A stretch of 64,000 nt of DNA, from the NCBI RefSeq assembly GCF_011634835.1, contig NZ_SIRP01000001.1:186001-250000 (forward strand), in the 5' to 3' direction. A program made the translations under genes and the position numbers. This stretch comes from Isoptericola sp. BMS4. Lineage in GTDB: Bacteria; Actinomycetota; Actinomycetes; Actinomycetales; Cellulomonadaceae. Positions within the stretch are counted from its first letter, which is position 1, and every line of letters starts with the position of its first letter. This document shows, one piece after another, positions 7,636 through 15,517 of the stretch. The notes below the pieces were generated by a model, which did no database searches, was not told the origin of the DNA, and was given only the letters and a program-made list of their open reading frames with translations.

Positions 7636-8503
7636 TCGCGCCCATCGACAGGCCGCGCACGAGCTGCTTCTGCGCGATCCACCCGGCGAGGATCACCGGC
7701 AGGGAGGCGAGCAGGGCGGCGGCGCACAGACGGGCGAGGAAGAGGCCCTCGCTCGTCATGGTCGACACGATGAAGATCGGCACCGTGGCGGCCTGCGCCG
7801 CCGTGAGGTTGAGCGCGAAGAAGAACTCGTTCCACGCGAAGATCACGCAGATGAGCGCCGTGGCGGCGATGCCGGGGGCCACCATGGGGATCAGCACGGA
7901 GCGCAGCGTCTTCATCAGCCCGGCGCCGTCCATCGCCGCGGCCTCCAGCACCTCGGCGGGGATCTCCTGGAAGAACGAACGCATCATCCACACCGCGAGC
8001 GGCAGGTTCATCGCCGTGTAGAGCACGACGAGGGTCCAGATGTTGTCGAGCGCGTGGATGCGGCCCGCGATCACGTAGATCGGCACGATGACGGCCACGA
8101 CCGGCAGCATCTTGGTCGAGATGAAGAAGAACAGCACGTCGCTGACCTTCTCCACCGGCCGGATCGACAGCGCGTAGGCCGCCGGGATGCCGAGCGCCAG
8201 CACGAGCACCGTCGACACGCCCGTGGCGATGACGGAGTTGAGCACGTAGACGCCGGCGCCGTCCATGACGGCACGGAACTGGTCGAGGGTCGGGGTGAAG
8301 AAGAACGTCGGCGGGTCGGACTGCGCCTCGGCCTCCTGCTTGAACGCCGTCATCGCCAGCCAGGCCACGGGGAAGAAGAACCCGAGGGCGAGGATCCAGG
8401 TGAGGGTGGTCAGCAGGGTGCCGGCGGCACGCCGGCGCCGCGGGCCCTCACGGCGCGGCGCGGGGCGCGCCGTGACGGGCGTCGGGACTGCGGTCGTGGA
8501 CAT
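7628..8503 (-). CDS. Sugar/polyol ABC transporter permease (MalG-type)
   Basis: A 291-residue inner-membrane permease with six predicted helices. The EAA loop (EVLEAAAMDGAGLMKTLRSVLIPMVAPG) that docks the ATPase is intact. The N-terminal cytosolic stretch is basic and Pro-rich. It is the last gene of a binding protein-permease-permease operon, starting 10 bp after the preceding permease. Together with the nearby mannitol dehydrogenase-family gene and SorC regulator, a polyol such as mannitol or sorbitol is the likely substrate. No ATPase is encoded here; an MsiK-like shared ATPase elsewhere is the known actinobacterial solution. Confidence 0.9.
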   Translation of the reverse strand: MSTTAVPTPVTARPAPRREGPRRRRAAGTLLTTLTWILALGFFFPVAWLAMTAFKQEAEAQSDPPTFFFTPTLDQFRAVMDGAGVYVLNSVIATGVSTVLVLALGIPAAYALSIRPVEKVSDVLFFFISTKMLPVVAVIVPIYVIAGRIHALDNIWTLVVLYTAMNLPLAVWMMRSFFQEIPAEVLEAAAMDGAGLMKTLRSVLIPMVAPGIAATALICVIFAWNEFFFALNLTAAQAATVPIFIVSTMTSEGLFLARLCAAALLASLPVILAGWIAQKQLVRGLSMGAIK

Positions 8504-8513
8504 TCCGTGCTCC

Positions 8514-9467
8514 TCAATCCTTGACGTCGAAGCTGCGGAAGATGAGGCGCAGCGCGGCGGAGGCGACGATGATCGTGGCGATCACGACGACCACGCCCAT
8601 CGCGGCGGCCTGCCCGACGTCGAAGCCGAGGAAGGCGCGCTGGTAGATGTAGAAGGGCAGGTTGGCGCTCTCGGTCCCGGGCCCGCCCGCCGTCATGAGG
8701 TAGATCTGGTCGAACGTGTTGACCACGTAGATGATCCCCAGCAGCAGGCCGAGCTCGATGTACCGGCGCAGCTGCGGCAGCGTGATCGACGCGAACGTGC
8801 GCCACCACCCGGCGCCGTCCATCTGGGCGGCCTCCAGCACGTCCTTCGGCTGGGCCTGTAGCCCGGCGAGGACGAGCAGCATCATGAACGGCGTCCACTG
8901 CCACACGAGCGCGAACAGGATGGAGACCACGGGGTAGGTCGACGTCCAGTCGACCGGGTCGATGCCGACCAGCCCGATGGTCCAGTTGAACAGCCCGAAC
9001 GTCGGGTTCAGCATCGCCATGGACCACAGCACCGACGTCGCGACCGGCATGAGCAGGAACGGCGTGATGAGCAGGGTCCGCGCCAGCCCGCGGCCCCGGA
9101 AGGGCCGGTCGAGCAGCAGCGCGAGGACGATCCCCAGGGCCATCGCGACGATGACGCACCCCAGGGTGATGACCACGGAGTTCCACGCCGCCTGGCGGAA
9201 CACCGAGTCGCGGGCGATGTCGGCGAAGTTCGACAGGCCGACGAACTGCTCGCTGCCGGGGTTGAGCAGGTTCCACGAGTGCAGCGAGTACCAGATCGTC
9301 ACGAGGAACGGGATCTGCGTGACGACGATCGTGAAGATCAGCGCGGGGAGCAGCGGGGCCCGCCGGCGCCAGCGCTCGGCGCGGGGCAGCTCGTGCTTCT
9401 CCCCGCGGGCGGCGCGCTGGGCCTGCGCGCGCCGGATGTTCCCGGCCTGCGCGGTCACGGTGGTCAT
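8514..9467 (-). CDS. Sugar/polyol ABC transporter permease (MalF/SmoF-type)
   Basis: A 317-residue permease with six predicted helices and an EAA loop (DVLEAAQMDGAGWWRTFASITLPQLRR). The N-terminal 40 residues are cytosolic and strongly charged. The segment YSLHSWNLLNPGSEQFVGLSNF fits the polyol/SmoF branch of MalF-like permeases. The start ATG overlaps the stop of the binding-protein gene by 4 bp (ATGA), which suggests translational coupling. Confidence 0.9.
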   Translation of the reverse strand: MTTVTAQAGNIRRAQAQRAARGEKHELPRAERWRRRAPLLPALIFTIVVTQIPFLVTIWYSLHSWNLLNPGSEQFVGLSNFADIARDSVFRQAAWNSVVITLGCVIVAMALGIVLALLLDRPFRGRGLARTLLITPFLLMPVATSVLWSMAMLNPTFGLFNWTIGLVGIDPVDWTSTYPVVSILFALVWQWTPFMMLLVLAGLQAQPKDVLEAAQMDGAGWWRTFASITLPQLRRYIELGLLLGIIYVVNTFDQIYLMTAGGPGTESANLPFYIYQRAFLGFDVGQAAAMGVVVVIATIIVASAALRLIFRSFDVKD

Positions 9468-10924
9468 GGCGTCCCTCCGGCCTGTGCGTCCTGCGCGGCG
9501 TCGGCGTCCTGGTCGGCCTGGTAGGTGTCGGCCACGGTCTGCGCGTAGCGCTGCGACTGCTCGAGCGCGTCGGCGACGCTCTGCTGGCCGGCGATCGCGG
9601 CGGACATCTGCTGCCCGACGCGGGTGCCGAGGTCCTGGAACTCCGGGATCCCGACGAACTGGATGCCCGGGTACGGCACCGGCGAGACCATCGTGTTCTC
9701 CTGCGTCGCCGCATTCATCGCCGCGAGGGTCTCGTCGGCGTACGCCTCGGACACCTCCGCGTACTCGGGGATCTCGTAGGTGGACAGGCGGCTGCCGGGC
9801 GGCACCCGCTCCCACGACAGCTCTTCGCCGACCAGGCGGATGTAGTCCTTGTCCGTCATCCAGGAGACGAAGTCCCAGGCGGCGTCCTTGTGCTCGCTGG
9901 TGGACGGGATGGCGAGCGACCAGGAGTACAGCCAGCCCGCGGCGTCGGTCTCGCTCACGGGCGCGGGCGCGTACCCGACGTCGCCGGCGACGGTGGACGA
10001 CGCCGGGTCCTCGATCGAGGAGACCATCGACGTCGCGTCGTACCACATGGCCGCGTTGCCCTGGGCGAAGCGGGTGAGGCAGTCGCCGAAGCCGGACGTC
10101 GCGGCGCCGGGCTGCCCGTACCGCTGCACGGTGTCGACGTAGGTCTCGACGGCGTCGCGCACCTCGGGCGAGTCGAGGCGGGCGTTCCAGTCCTCGTCGA
10201 ACCACTGGCCGCCGAAGGTGTTCATCACGGTCGACATCGGTGCCATGACCTCGCCCCAGCCGGCGAGCCCGCGCAGGCAGATGCCGGAGAAGTCGCGGGC
10301 GGGGTCGTCCAGCTCGGCGGCGAGCTCACGGACGTCGTCCCACGTGGGCCGCTCGGGCATCTCGAGCCCCGCCTCGGCGAAGACGTCCTCGCGGTAGGCG
10401 AGGAACGACGACTCGCCGTAGAACGGCACGGAGTACAGGTCGCCGTCCACGGACAGCGCGTCCCGCACCGACGGCACGAAGTCCTCCGGGTCGTACCCCT
10501 CGGTGGCGTCGGCGTACGGCTGCAGGTTCTCGATCCAGCCGTTCTCCGCCCACATCGGGGTCTCGTAGTTGGAGATCATCACGACGTCGAACTCGCCGCC
10601 CCCGGTGGCGACGGACGCGGTGATCTTGGCCCGCGCCTCGTTCTCGGGCAGCGACACGAACTGCACGTCCACGCCGGGGTGCTCGGCGCGGAACTCGTCC
10701 TGCAGCGAGATGGCGTCCTGCATCTGCGGGTTGGAGACGATGGCGACGACGATCTGCTCGCCGTCGCCTCCTCCGACGGCGCCCGCTCCCGCGCAGGCCG
10801 TGAGGCCGAGCCCGAGCCCCGCCGCGGTCGCCGCGGCGACGAGGCGGGTGCGGGCGGGCCGCCGGGAGGAGCGTGCCGGTGCCGGGCCGGCGGGCCCGGG
10901 TGGTGCGCCGCGTGGTCGGAACAT
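9464..10924 (-). CDS. Extracellular solute-binding lipoprotein of the polyol ABC transporter
   Basis: A 486-residue cluster-B type binding protein. A long basic N-region is followed by a hydrophobic stretch and lipobox LTAC with Cys44. The mature part has the usual hallmarks: EFRAEHPGVDVQFVSLPENEARAKI, FDVVMISNYETPMWAENGW and late repeats of helix-rich segments. The C-terminus carries an added Gln/Ala/Asp-rich tail. It is the first gene of the transporter operon and divergent from the SorC regulator; GCTCANNTG motifs lie in the shared promoter. A few in-frame codons precede the chosen ATG. Confidence 0.9.
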   Translation of the reverse strand: MFRPRGAPPGPAGPAPARSSRRPARTRLVAAATAAGLGLGLTACAGAGAVGGGDGEQIVVAIVSNPQMQDAISLQDEFRAEHPGVDVQFVSLPENEARAKITASVATGGGEFDVVMISNYETPMWAENGWIENLQPYADATEGYDPEDFVPSVRDALSVDGDLYSVPFYGESSFLAYREDVFAEAGLEMPERPTWDDVRELAAELDDPARDFSGICLRGLAGWGEVMAPMSTVMNTFGGQWFDEDWNARLDSPEVRDAVETYVDTVQRYGQPGAATSGFGDCLTRFAQGNAAMWYDATSMVSSIEDPASSTVAGDVGYAPAPVSETDAAGWLYSWSLAIPSTSEHKDAAWDFVSWMTDKDYIRLVGEELSWERVPPGSRLSTYEIPEYAEVSEAYADETLAAMNAATQENTMVSPVPYPGIQFVGIPEFQDLGTRVGQQMSAAIAGQQSVADALEQSQRYAQTVADTYQADQDADAAQDAQAGGTP

Positions 10925-11003
10925 CTCTGTCCTCACGTCGGGACGATCGCGTCGTCGCTGGTGGTCACCGCGAGCGCCGCGCACATCTGAGAGGCGGCAC
11001 TGC

Positions 11004-11045
11004 GCTCATCTGTCTGGAGAGTAGTCCGATATGCTCAGGTGAGCA
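11004..11045. promoter_or_regulatory. Candidate SorC operators (GCTCANNTG)
   Basis: GCTCATCTG at 11004-11012 and GCTCAGGTG at 11033-11041 lie in the 180-bp gap between the binding-protein gene and the SorC gene. The second is the left half of a TGCTCA-GG-TGAGCA palindrome (11032-11045). Identical or near-identical motifs sit in front of the dehydrogenase gene at 14055-14085. Confidence 0.6.
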
Positions 11046-11104
11046 ACCCCCGGCGCTCAGATCGACACCCTGGGCGTCGTGACCACCAGCGAATCGAGGC
11101 ACCC

Positions 11105-12055
11105 GTGACCGACGTCGAGCACGCCAGGATCCTGGTCGAGGTGAGCCGCGACTACTACCTCGACAACCGCTCCAAGGTGGACATCGCCGACCGTCACGGC
11201 ATCTCGCGGTTCCAGGTGGCGCGGCTCCTCGCCGAGGCGCGGGAGAGCGGGGTCGTGCGCATCGAGATCGCCCCGCCGCCGCACCTCGACACCGATCGGG
11301 CGGCCCGGCTCGCCGCGCGGCTCGGCGCGCGCGAGGTCGTCGTCGCCGGCTCCGGGCCCGACGTGGCGGCGACCCGCGACGCGCTGGCCCGCAGGCTCGC
11401 CGCCGTCATCGCCGCGCACGCCCGGGAGGGCGCGACGCTCGGCGTCTCGTGGTCACGCACGATCGAGCTGGCGGTGCGGCACCTCGACCCGCTCCCGCCG
11501 TGCGAGGTGGTGCAGCTCGTCGGCGCGCTGCCCGTGGACGGCGCCGGCGACTCGCTCGACATCGTGCAGGCCTTCCGCCGGATGCCGGGGGTCCGCACCT
11601 GGCCGGTGTGGTCGCCGCTGCTGGTCGCCGACCCCGGCACGGCCGCGGGGATGCGCCGGCAGCCGGAGATCGCCGCCGCGCTCGACCGGGCGGACGGCCT
11701 GGACGTCGCCGTGGTCGCCGTCGGCGCGTGGACCGCGAGCGGCTCCACGGTGTTCCCGCAGGTCACGGGCGACGAGAGGCGTGCGGCCGACGACGCCGGC
11801 GCGGTCGCGGAGTGCTCCGGGCGGCTGTTCGACGCCGACGGGAAGCGCGTCGTCACCCCGCTCGACGCCCGCGTCGTCGGCGTGACCTTCGACCAGCTCG
11901 TTCGCACCCCGGAGGTGATCACGACGGGGTACGGCCGGGACGCGGCGCCCGGCCTGCGCGCCGCGGTGGCCGGCGGGATCGCCACGACCGTCGTGTGCGA
12001 CGAGGCGGCGGCCGACGAGCTGGAGCGGCTGCTCCCGGACGACGACCCGGCCTGA
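11105..12055 (+). CDS. SorC/DeoR-type sugar-binding transcriptional regulator
   Basis: A 316-residue regulator. The N-terminal HTH (about residues 5-55, with YYLDNRSKVDIADRHGISRFQVARLLAEARESGVV) and the following sugar-binding domain (LGARE, LGVSWSRTIELAV, VVQLVGAL, DVAVVAVGAW, VVGVTFDQL) are typical of the SorC family, which senses phosphorylated sugars or polyols. I used the GTG at 11105; an upstream ATG would lie inside the operator palindrome. It is divergent from the ABC operon and likely controls it and the dehydrogenase at 12533. Confidence 0.85.
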   Translation: MTDVEHARILVEVSRDYYLDNRSKVDIADRHGISRFQVARLLAEARESGVVRIEIAPPPHLDTDRAARLAARLGAREVVVAGSGPDVAATRDALARRLAAVIAAHAREGATLGVSWSRTIELAVRHLDPLPPCEVVQLVGALPVDGAGDSLDIVQAFRRMPGVRTWPVWSPLLVADPGTAAGMRRQPEIAAALDRADGLDVAVVAVGAWTASGSTVFPQVTGDERRAADDAGAVAECSGRLFDADGKRVVTPLDARVVGVTFDQLVRTPEVITTGYGRDAAPGLRAAVAGGIATTVVCDEAAADELERLLPDDDPA

Positions 12056-12079
12056 GCAGCGCCGGCTCGGCGCTGCTCA
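12053..12079. terminator. Bidirectional terminator hairpin containing both stop codons
   Basis: TGAGCAGCGCCG (12053-12064) pairs perfectly with CGGCGCTGCTCA (12068-12079) around a GCT loop. The TGA stop of the SorC gene is its first triplet and the stop of the convergent nitroreductase-family gene its last, so a single 27-nt element ends both genes. Confidence 0.75.
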
Positions 12080-12487
12080 GCGGCGCGTCAGCCGCACCAC
12101 CGGGATCACCCGCGACGTCTTGCGCTCGTAGCCGGCGAACCCGTCCGACATGGCCTTGAACCGCTCCCAGGCGGCGTCGCGCTCCGGGCGCGGCAGGTCC
12201 TGCGCGCGGACCTCCACCTCGCCGTCGTCGGGGGTCTCGATGGCGACGTCGGGGTGCGCGAGCAGGTTGTGGTACCAGTCCGGGTTCTTGTCGGAGCCCG
12301 CCGCGGACGCGGCGACGAGCCAGGCGTCGTCCGTCTCACGGATGGCCACGACCGGGGACACCCGGACGGTCCCCGTCCTCGCGCCGCGGTGGCGCAGGAG
12401 CACCAGCCCCCGGCCGAAGCCCATGGTGGCGACCGAGCCGCCGTTGTCGCGGAACTCGTCGATGATCTTCTGGTTCCAGTCCGTCAT
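12077..12487 (-). CDS. Deazaflavin-dependent nitroreductase family protein (Ddn-like)
   Basis: A 136-residue split-barrel protein. MGFGRGLVLLRHRGARTGTVRVSPVV and DKNPDWYHNLLAHPDVAIE are the family hallmarks (GxxTGxxRxxPL and NPxWYxNLxAxPxV). Members use cofactor F420 in actinobacteria; this is family knowledge, not seen here. It stands alone between the SorC and mannitol dehydrogenase genes and is probably not part of the polyol pathway. Confidence 0.85.
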   Translation of the reverse strand: MTDWNQKIIDEFRDNGGSVATMGFGRGLVLLRHRGARTGTVRVSPVVAIRETDDAWLVAASAAGSDKNPDWYHNLLAHPDVAIETPDDGEVEVRAQDLPRPERDAAWERFKAMSDGFAGYERKTSRVIPVVRLTRR

Positions 12488-12532
12488 ACCGCCCGCAACA
12501 CCCCGAGCGACCGTTTTGTGCCCGGGCCCGCG

Positions 12533-14011
12533 TCAGCCGGCGACGAGCCCCTCCACCGTGGCACGCGCGCCGCGCGCGTGCAGGGAGTCGAGCGCGGCGG
12601 TGTACGCCTCGACGAACCGCGGCTGGCCGGCCAGGTCGCCGAACAGCTCCTCGTCGCGCAGGAACGCGAGCGGGTCGTCGGACTGGCGCGCGGCGGCCGC
12701 CCGCACCCGGTCCGCGAGCCGGTCCACGACGGTGATCGGTTCCCCCTGCTCGTCGACGCCCTCGGCGTAGCGCGCCCAGGCGGCGACGACGGCGGCCGAC
12801 CGCTCGATGTCGCCGCCCGCGGCGAGGTTCGCCCGGATCACCGGGACGAGCCACTTCGGGATGCGGTCGGACGACTCGGCGCACAGCCGGGCGAGGGTGT
12901 CCCGCACGTGCGGGTTGGCGAACCGCTCGATCAGGGTCGTCTGGTACTCCTCGAGGTCCACGCCCGGCACGGGCAGCAGCGTCGGGGCCCCCTCGCGGGC
13001 CATGTAGTCACGCAGGAACCGCACGAACGTCGGGTCGGAGCACACCTCGTGCGCGTACCGGTAGCCGGCGAGGTAGCCGAGGTAGCACAGCGCCTGGTGG
13101 CTCGCGTTGAGCAGGCGGAGCTTCATCAGCTCGTAGGGCTCGACGTCGTCGACCAGCTGCGCCCCGGCGTCCTCGTAGGGCGGGCGACCGTCGGCGAAGC
13201 GGTCCTCGATCACCCACTGCGTGAACGGCTCGGCGACGACGGGCCACGCGTCGTCGACTCCGAAGCGCTCGGCGACCATCGCCCGGTCCTCGTCGGTGGT
13301 CACGGGCGTGATGCGGTCGACCATCGAGTTCGGGAAGGGCACGTGCTCGGTGATCCAGGCGGCCAGCTCCGGGTCCTTGAGCCGCGCGAACGCGGTGAAC
13401 ATGCGCTGCGCCACGTCGCCGTTGCCCTGGATGTTGTCGCAGCTCGCGACGGTGAACGGCGTGACCCCGCGGTCGCGGCGCCGGCGCAGCGCCTCGGTGA
13501 CCAGCCCGAACGTGGTGGCCGGCACGGCGCCGTCCGCGAGGTCCGCGCGGACGGCGGGGTCGGCGTCGTCGAACTCCCCCGTCACCGGGTTGACGTGATA
13601 ACCGCCCTCCGTGACCGTGAGCGAGACGATGCGCGTCTCCGGCGCGGCCATCCGCTCGACGACGGCCTCGGGGTCGTCGGGAGCCAGCAGGTAGTCCACG
13701 ACCGACCCGATCACCCGCCCCTCGAGGGTGCCGTCCGGGTGCTTGAGCACCAGCGTGTACATGCCGTCCTGGGAGAGCAGCGCGTCGCGCATCCGCGCGT
13801 CCTGCGGCAGCACCCCGACGCCGCAGATCGCCCAGTCCAGCGCCTCGCCCTCGTTCATGAGCCGGTCCAGGTACATCGCCTGGTGGGCGCGGTGGAAGCC
13901 GCCCACCCCGACGTGCACGATCCCCGCCCGCAGGCGCGAGCGGTCGTACGTGGGCACGGCCAGGTCGTCGCGGGCCAGGGAGGCCACGGTCTCGGCGTTG
14001 AGTGCGGTCAT
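12533..14011 (-). CDS. Mannitol dehydrogenase family protein (polyol-specific long-chain dehydrogenase)
   Basis: A 492-residue NAD(P)-dependent dehydrogenase of the long-chain polyol family, the normal length for mannitol 2-dehydrogenases. Evidence: the nucleotide-binding IVHVGVGGFHRAHQAMYLD near residue 30, the central SCDNIQGNGD, and the catalytic block ELMKLRLLNASHQALCYLGYL (Lys, Asn and His of the active site). It would convert the imported polyol (mannitol to fructose, or sorbitol/arabitol to the matching ketose) in the cytosol. Its promoter carries two GCTCANNTG motifs shared with the ABC/SorC region, which ties it to that regulon although two genes separate them. Confidence 0.88.
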   Translation of the reverse strand: MTALNAETVASLARDDLAVPTYDRSRLRAGIVHVGVGGFHRAHQAMYLDRLMNEGEALDWAICGVGVLPQDARMRDALLSQDGMYTLVLKHPDGTLEGRVIGSVVDYLLAPDDPEAVVERMAAPETRIVSLTVTEGGYHVNPVTGEFDDADPAVRADLADGAVPATTFGLVTEALRRRRDRGVTPFTVASCDNIQGNGDVAQRMFTAFARLKDPELAAWITEHVPFPNSMVDRITPVTTDEDRAMVAERFGVDDAWPVVAEPFTQWVIEDRFADGRPPYEDAGAQLVDDVEPYELMKLRLLNASHQALCYLGYLAGYRYAHEVCSDPTFVRFLRDYMAREGAPTLLPVPGVDLEEYQTTLIERFANPHVRDTLARLCAESSDRIPKWLVPVIRANLAAGGDIERSAAVVAAWARYAEGVDEQGEPITVVDRLADRVRAAAARQSDDPLAFLRDEELFGDLAGQPRFVEAYTAALDSLHARGARATVEGLVAG

Positions 14012-14054
14012 GGGTGCGTCCTCGCTCGGTGGGTCGACGTCCGCACCACCGTAA

Positions 14055-14085
14055 CACCTGAGCGTCCCACCTATCACATATGAGC
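14055..14085. promoter_or_regulatory. Candidate SorC operators before the dehydrogenase gene
   Basis: On the minus strand GCTCATATG (14085-14077) and GCTCAGGTG (14063-14055) lie 44-74 bp upstream of the dehydrogenase start. GCTCAGGTG is identical to the motif at 11033-11041 in the SorC/ABC promoter. The pair is spaced about two helical turns apart. Confidence 0.55.
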
Positions 14086-14105
14086 ATGGGTGTTGCCGGT
14101 GCCGG

Positions 14106-14864
14106 TCAGCGCAGAGTCACCGCCCGCAGGTCGTCGAGCGTGCCGTCGAAGACGTTCATGTCGATGTGCTCCTCCTCGCCGTCGTACCCGTCCAGGTGGT
14201 CGCGGTCGGAGTACTGCCAGAAGTCCCACGCGCGGCGGGGCAGGTCGGGGCTGCTCGCCACGGAGCGGATCCACAGCGGGTACGCGTCGTAGTCGCCGCC
14301 GAGGTAGTCGTCGCGCATCTGCTGCGTCGTGTAGATGATCGGCGGCGCCCCGTAGTGCTCCTCGAGGTCGGCCAGCAGCGGGTCGAGGATGGCGCGGACG
14401 TCGTCCCGGTCGGGCGGCGCGTCCAGGAACCCGCCGTAGAGCTCCAGGTCGACGACGGGCGGCAGGGTCCCCGCCGCGGCGGGGACGGTGTCGGCGACGT
14501 GCGCCGCCTGCCGCTCCCCCGGGCTCTCGAAGCTGAGGAAGTGGTACGCGCCGACGAGCAGGTGGGTGTCGCGCGCCCCGGACCAGTTGGCCTCGAAGCG
14601 CTCGTCCACGTGGCTCGATCCCTCGGTCGCCTTGACGAAGGCGAAGTCGAGGTCCTGGGACGCGAGCGTCGGCCAGTCGATCTCGCCCTGGTACGCGGAG
14701 ACGTCGACGCCGCGTACGTCGAACCGGGACGCCGACAGTCGGTTCGGCCACAGCACCCCGGTGAGCACCAGGGCGGCCAGCAGCGCCAGCACCAGCACGA
14801 ACGCCCCGGCGCCGATCCCGAGACCCCACCACAGCCGGCGGCGTCCCGCCCTCTCGTCGCTCAC
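14106..14864 (-). CDS. GH25 lysozyme (N-acetylmuramidase), membrane-anchored or secreted
   Basis: A 252-residue protein. After a basic start, one hydrophobic segment (about residues 13-38) serves as signal anchor. The catalytic domain begins at GVDVSAYQGEIDW and carries DFAFVKATEGSS, the DxE catalytic pair in PVVDLELYGG and the closing FWQYSDRDHLDGYDG, all hallmarks of glycoside hydrolase family 25. It would cut the MurNAc-GlcNAc bond of peptidoglycan outside the membrane. The GTG at 14864 is the best start before the anchor. Confidence 0.9.
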   Translation of the reverse strand: MSDERAGRRRLWWGLGIGAGAFVLVLALLAALVLTGVLWPNRLSASRFDVRGVDVSAYQGEIDWPTLASQDLDFAFVKATEGSSHVDERFEANWSGARDTHLLVGAYHFLSFESPGERQAAHVADTVPAAAGTLPPVVDLELYGGFLDAPPDRDDVRAILDPLLADLEEHYGAPPIIYTTQQMRDDYLGGDYDAYPLWIRSVASSPDLPRRAWDFWQYSDRDHLDGYDGEEEHIDMNVFDGTLDDLRAVTLR

Positions 14865-15009
14865 CCACCGATCTTCCCGGATCGTGGGCGCGCGAGGCCA
14901 GCCGCGCTTCGGGACGGCGCTGTCCGCTTCGCGAGCAGGTCCCGGGAATCTCAGCCCGGGCCGATACGTTATGTCATTGGAATCCTGCACCGAAGGAGCA
15001 AGGAGCACA

Positions 15010-15429
15010 GTGCGACGCATCCCCCGGAAGGTCGAGATCGAGGACAACGCGGGCAACGTCACGCGGTACGTCCGGCACGACAACGGTGAGGGCTACGTCT
15101 CCCCCTACGCGCACGTCCACCCCGACGCCACCGTCGAGGCCGGCGCCTACGTCGAGGCCGGAGCCCGCGTCGAGGCGCGTGCCCGCGTCGGCCGGTTCAG
15201 CTGGATCGACGAGGACGCCGTGGTGGGCGCCGAGGCGAAGGTCGACCGCGACGTGCACCTCGGCGTGCGCGGCGTCGTCGGCGACCGCGCCCGGATCGGG
15301 CACAACGCCCGGCTGGGCGGCGACATCCGCGTCGAGCCGGACGCGGTCGTCCTGCCCGACCAGATCGTGCCCGAGGGCACGGTCGTGCGCTGCTCGCGCC
15401 GCCGGCGCGACTTCGGCACGGCCGCCTGA
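15010..15429 (+). CDS. Hexapeptide-repeat (left-handed beta-helix) protein
   Basis: A 139-residue protein whose residues about 35-125 follow the hexapeptide rule ([LIV]-G-x4): VEAGAYVEAGARVEARARVGRFSWIDEDAVVGAEAKVDRDVHLGVRGV. This is the fold of bacterial acyl transferases and gamma-carbonic anhydrases, but no acceptor-specific domain is present, so it may be a structural or regulatory variant. The GTG follows GAAGGAGCAAGGAG. It ends in a basic CSRRRRDF tail. Substrate unknown. Confidence 0.7.
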   Translation: MRRIPRKVEIEDNAGNVTRYVRHDNGEGYVSPYAHVHPDATVEAGAYVEAGARVEARARVGRFSWIDEDAVVGAEAKVDRDVHLGVRGVVGDRARIGHNARLGGDIRVEPDAVVLPDQIVPEGTVVRCSRRRRDFGTAA

Positions 15430-15446
15430 TCCCACCGCCACCCGCT

Positions 15447-15507
15447 GCTGTGGGTACGACGATGGCGTGAGATCCGTCGGATCTCACGCCATCGTCGTAC
15501 CCACAGC
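15447..15507. terminator. 29-bp perfect hairpin, GCTGTGGGTACG family (copy 3)
   Basis: 15447-15475 and 15479-15507 are exact inverted repeats with a 3-nt loop. It lies 17 nt after the stop of the hexapeptide gene and 10 nt after the stop of the convergent giant gene, so it can end both transcripts. The outer GCTGTGGGTACGA arms match copies 1 and 2; the inner arm sequence is different. Confidence 0.7.
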
Positions 15508-15517
15508 CCAGGGTCGG

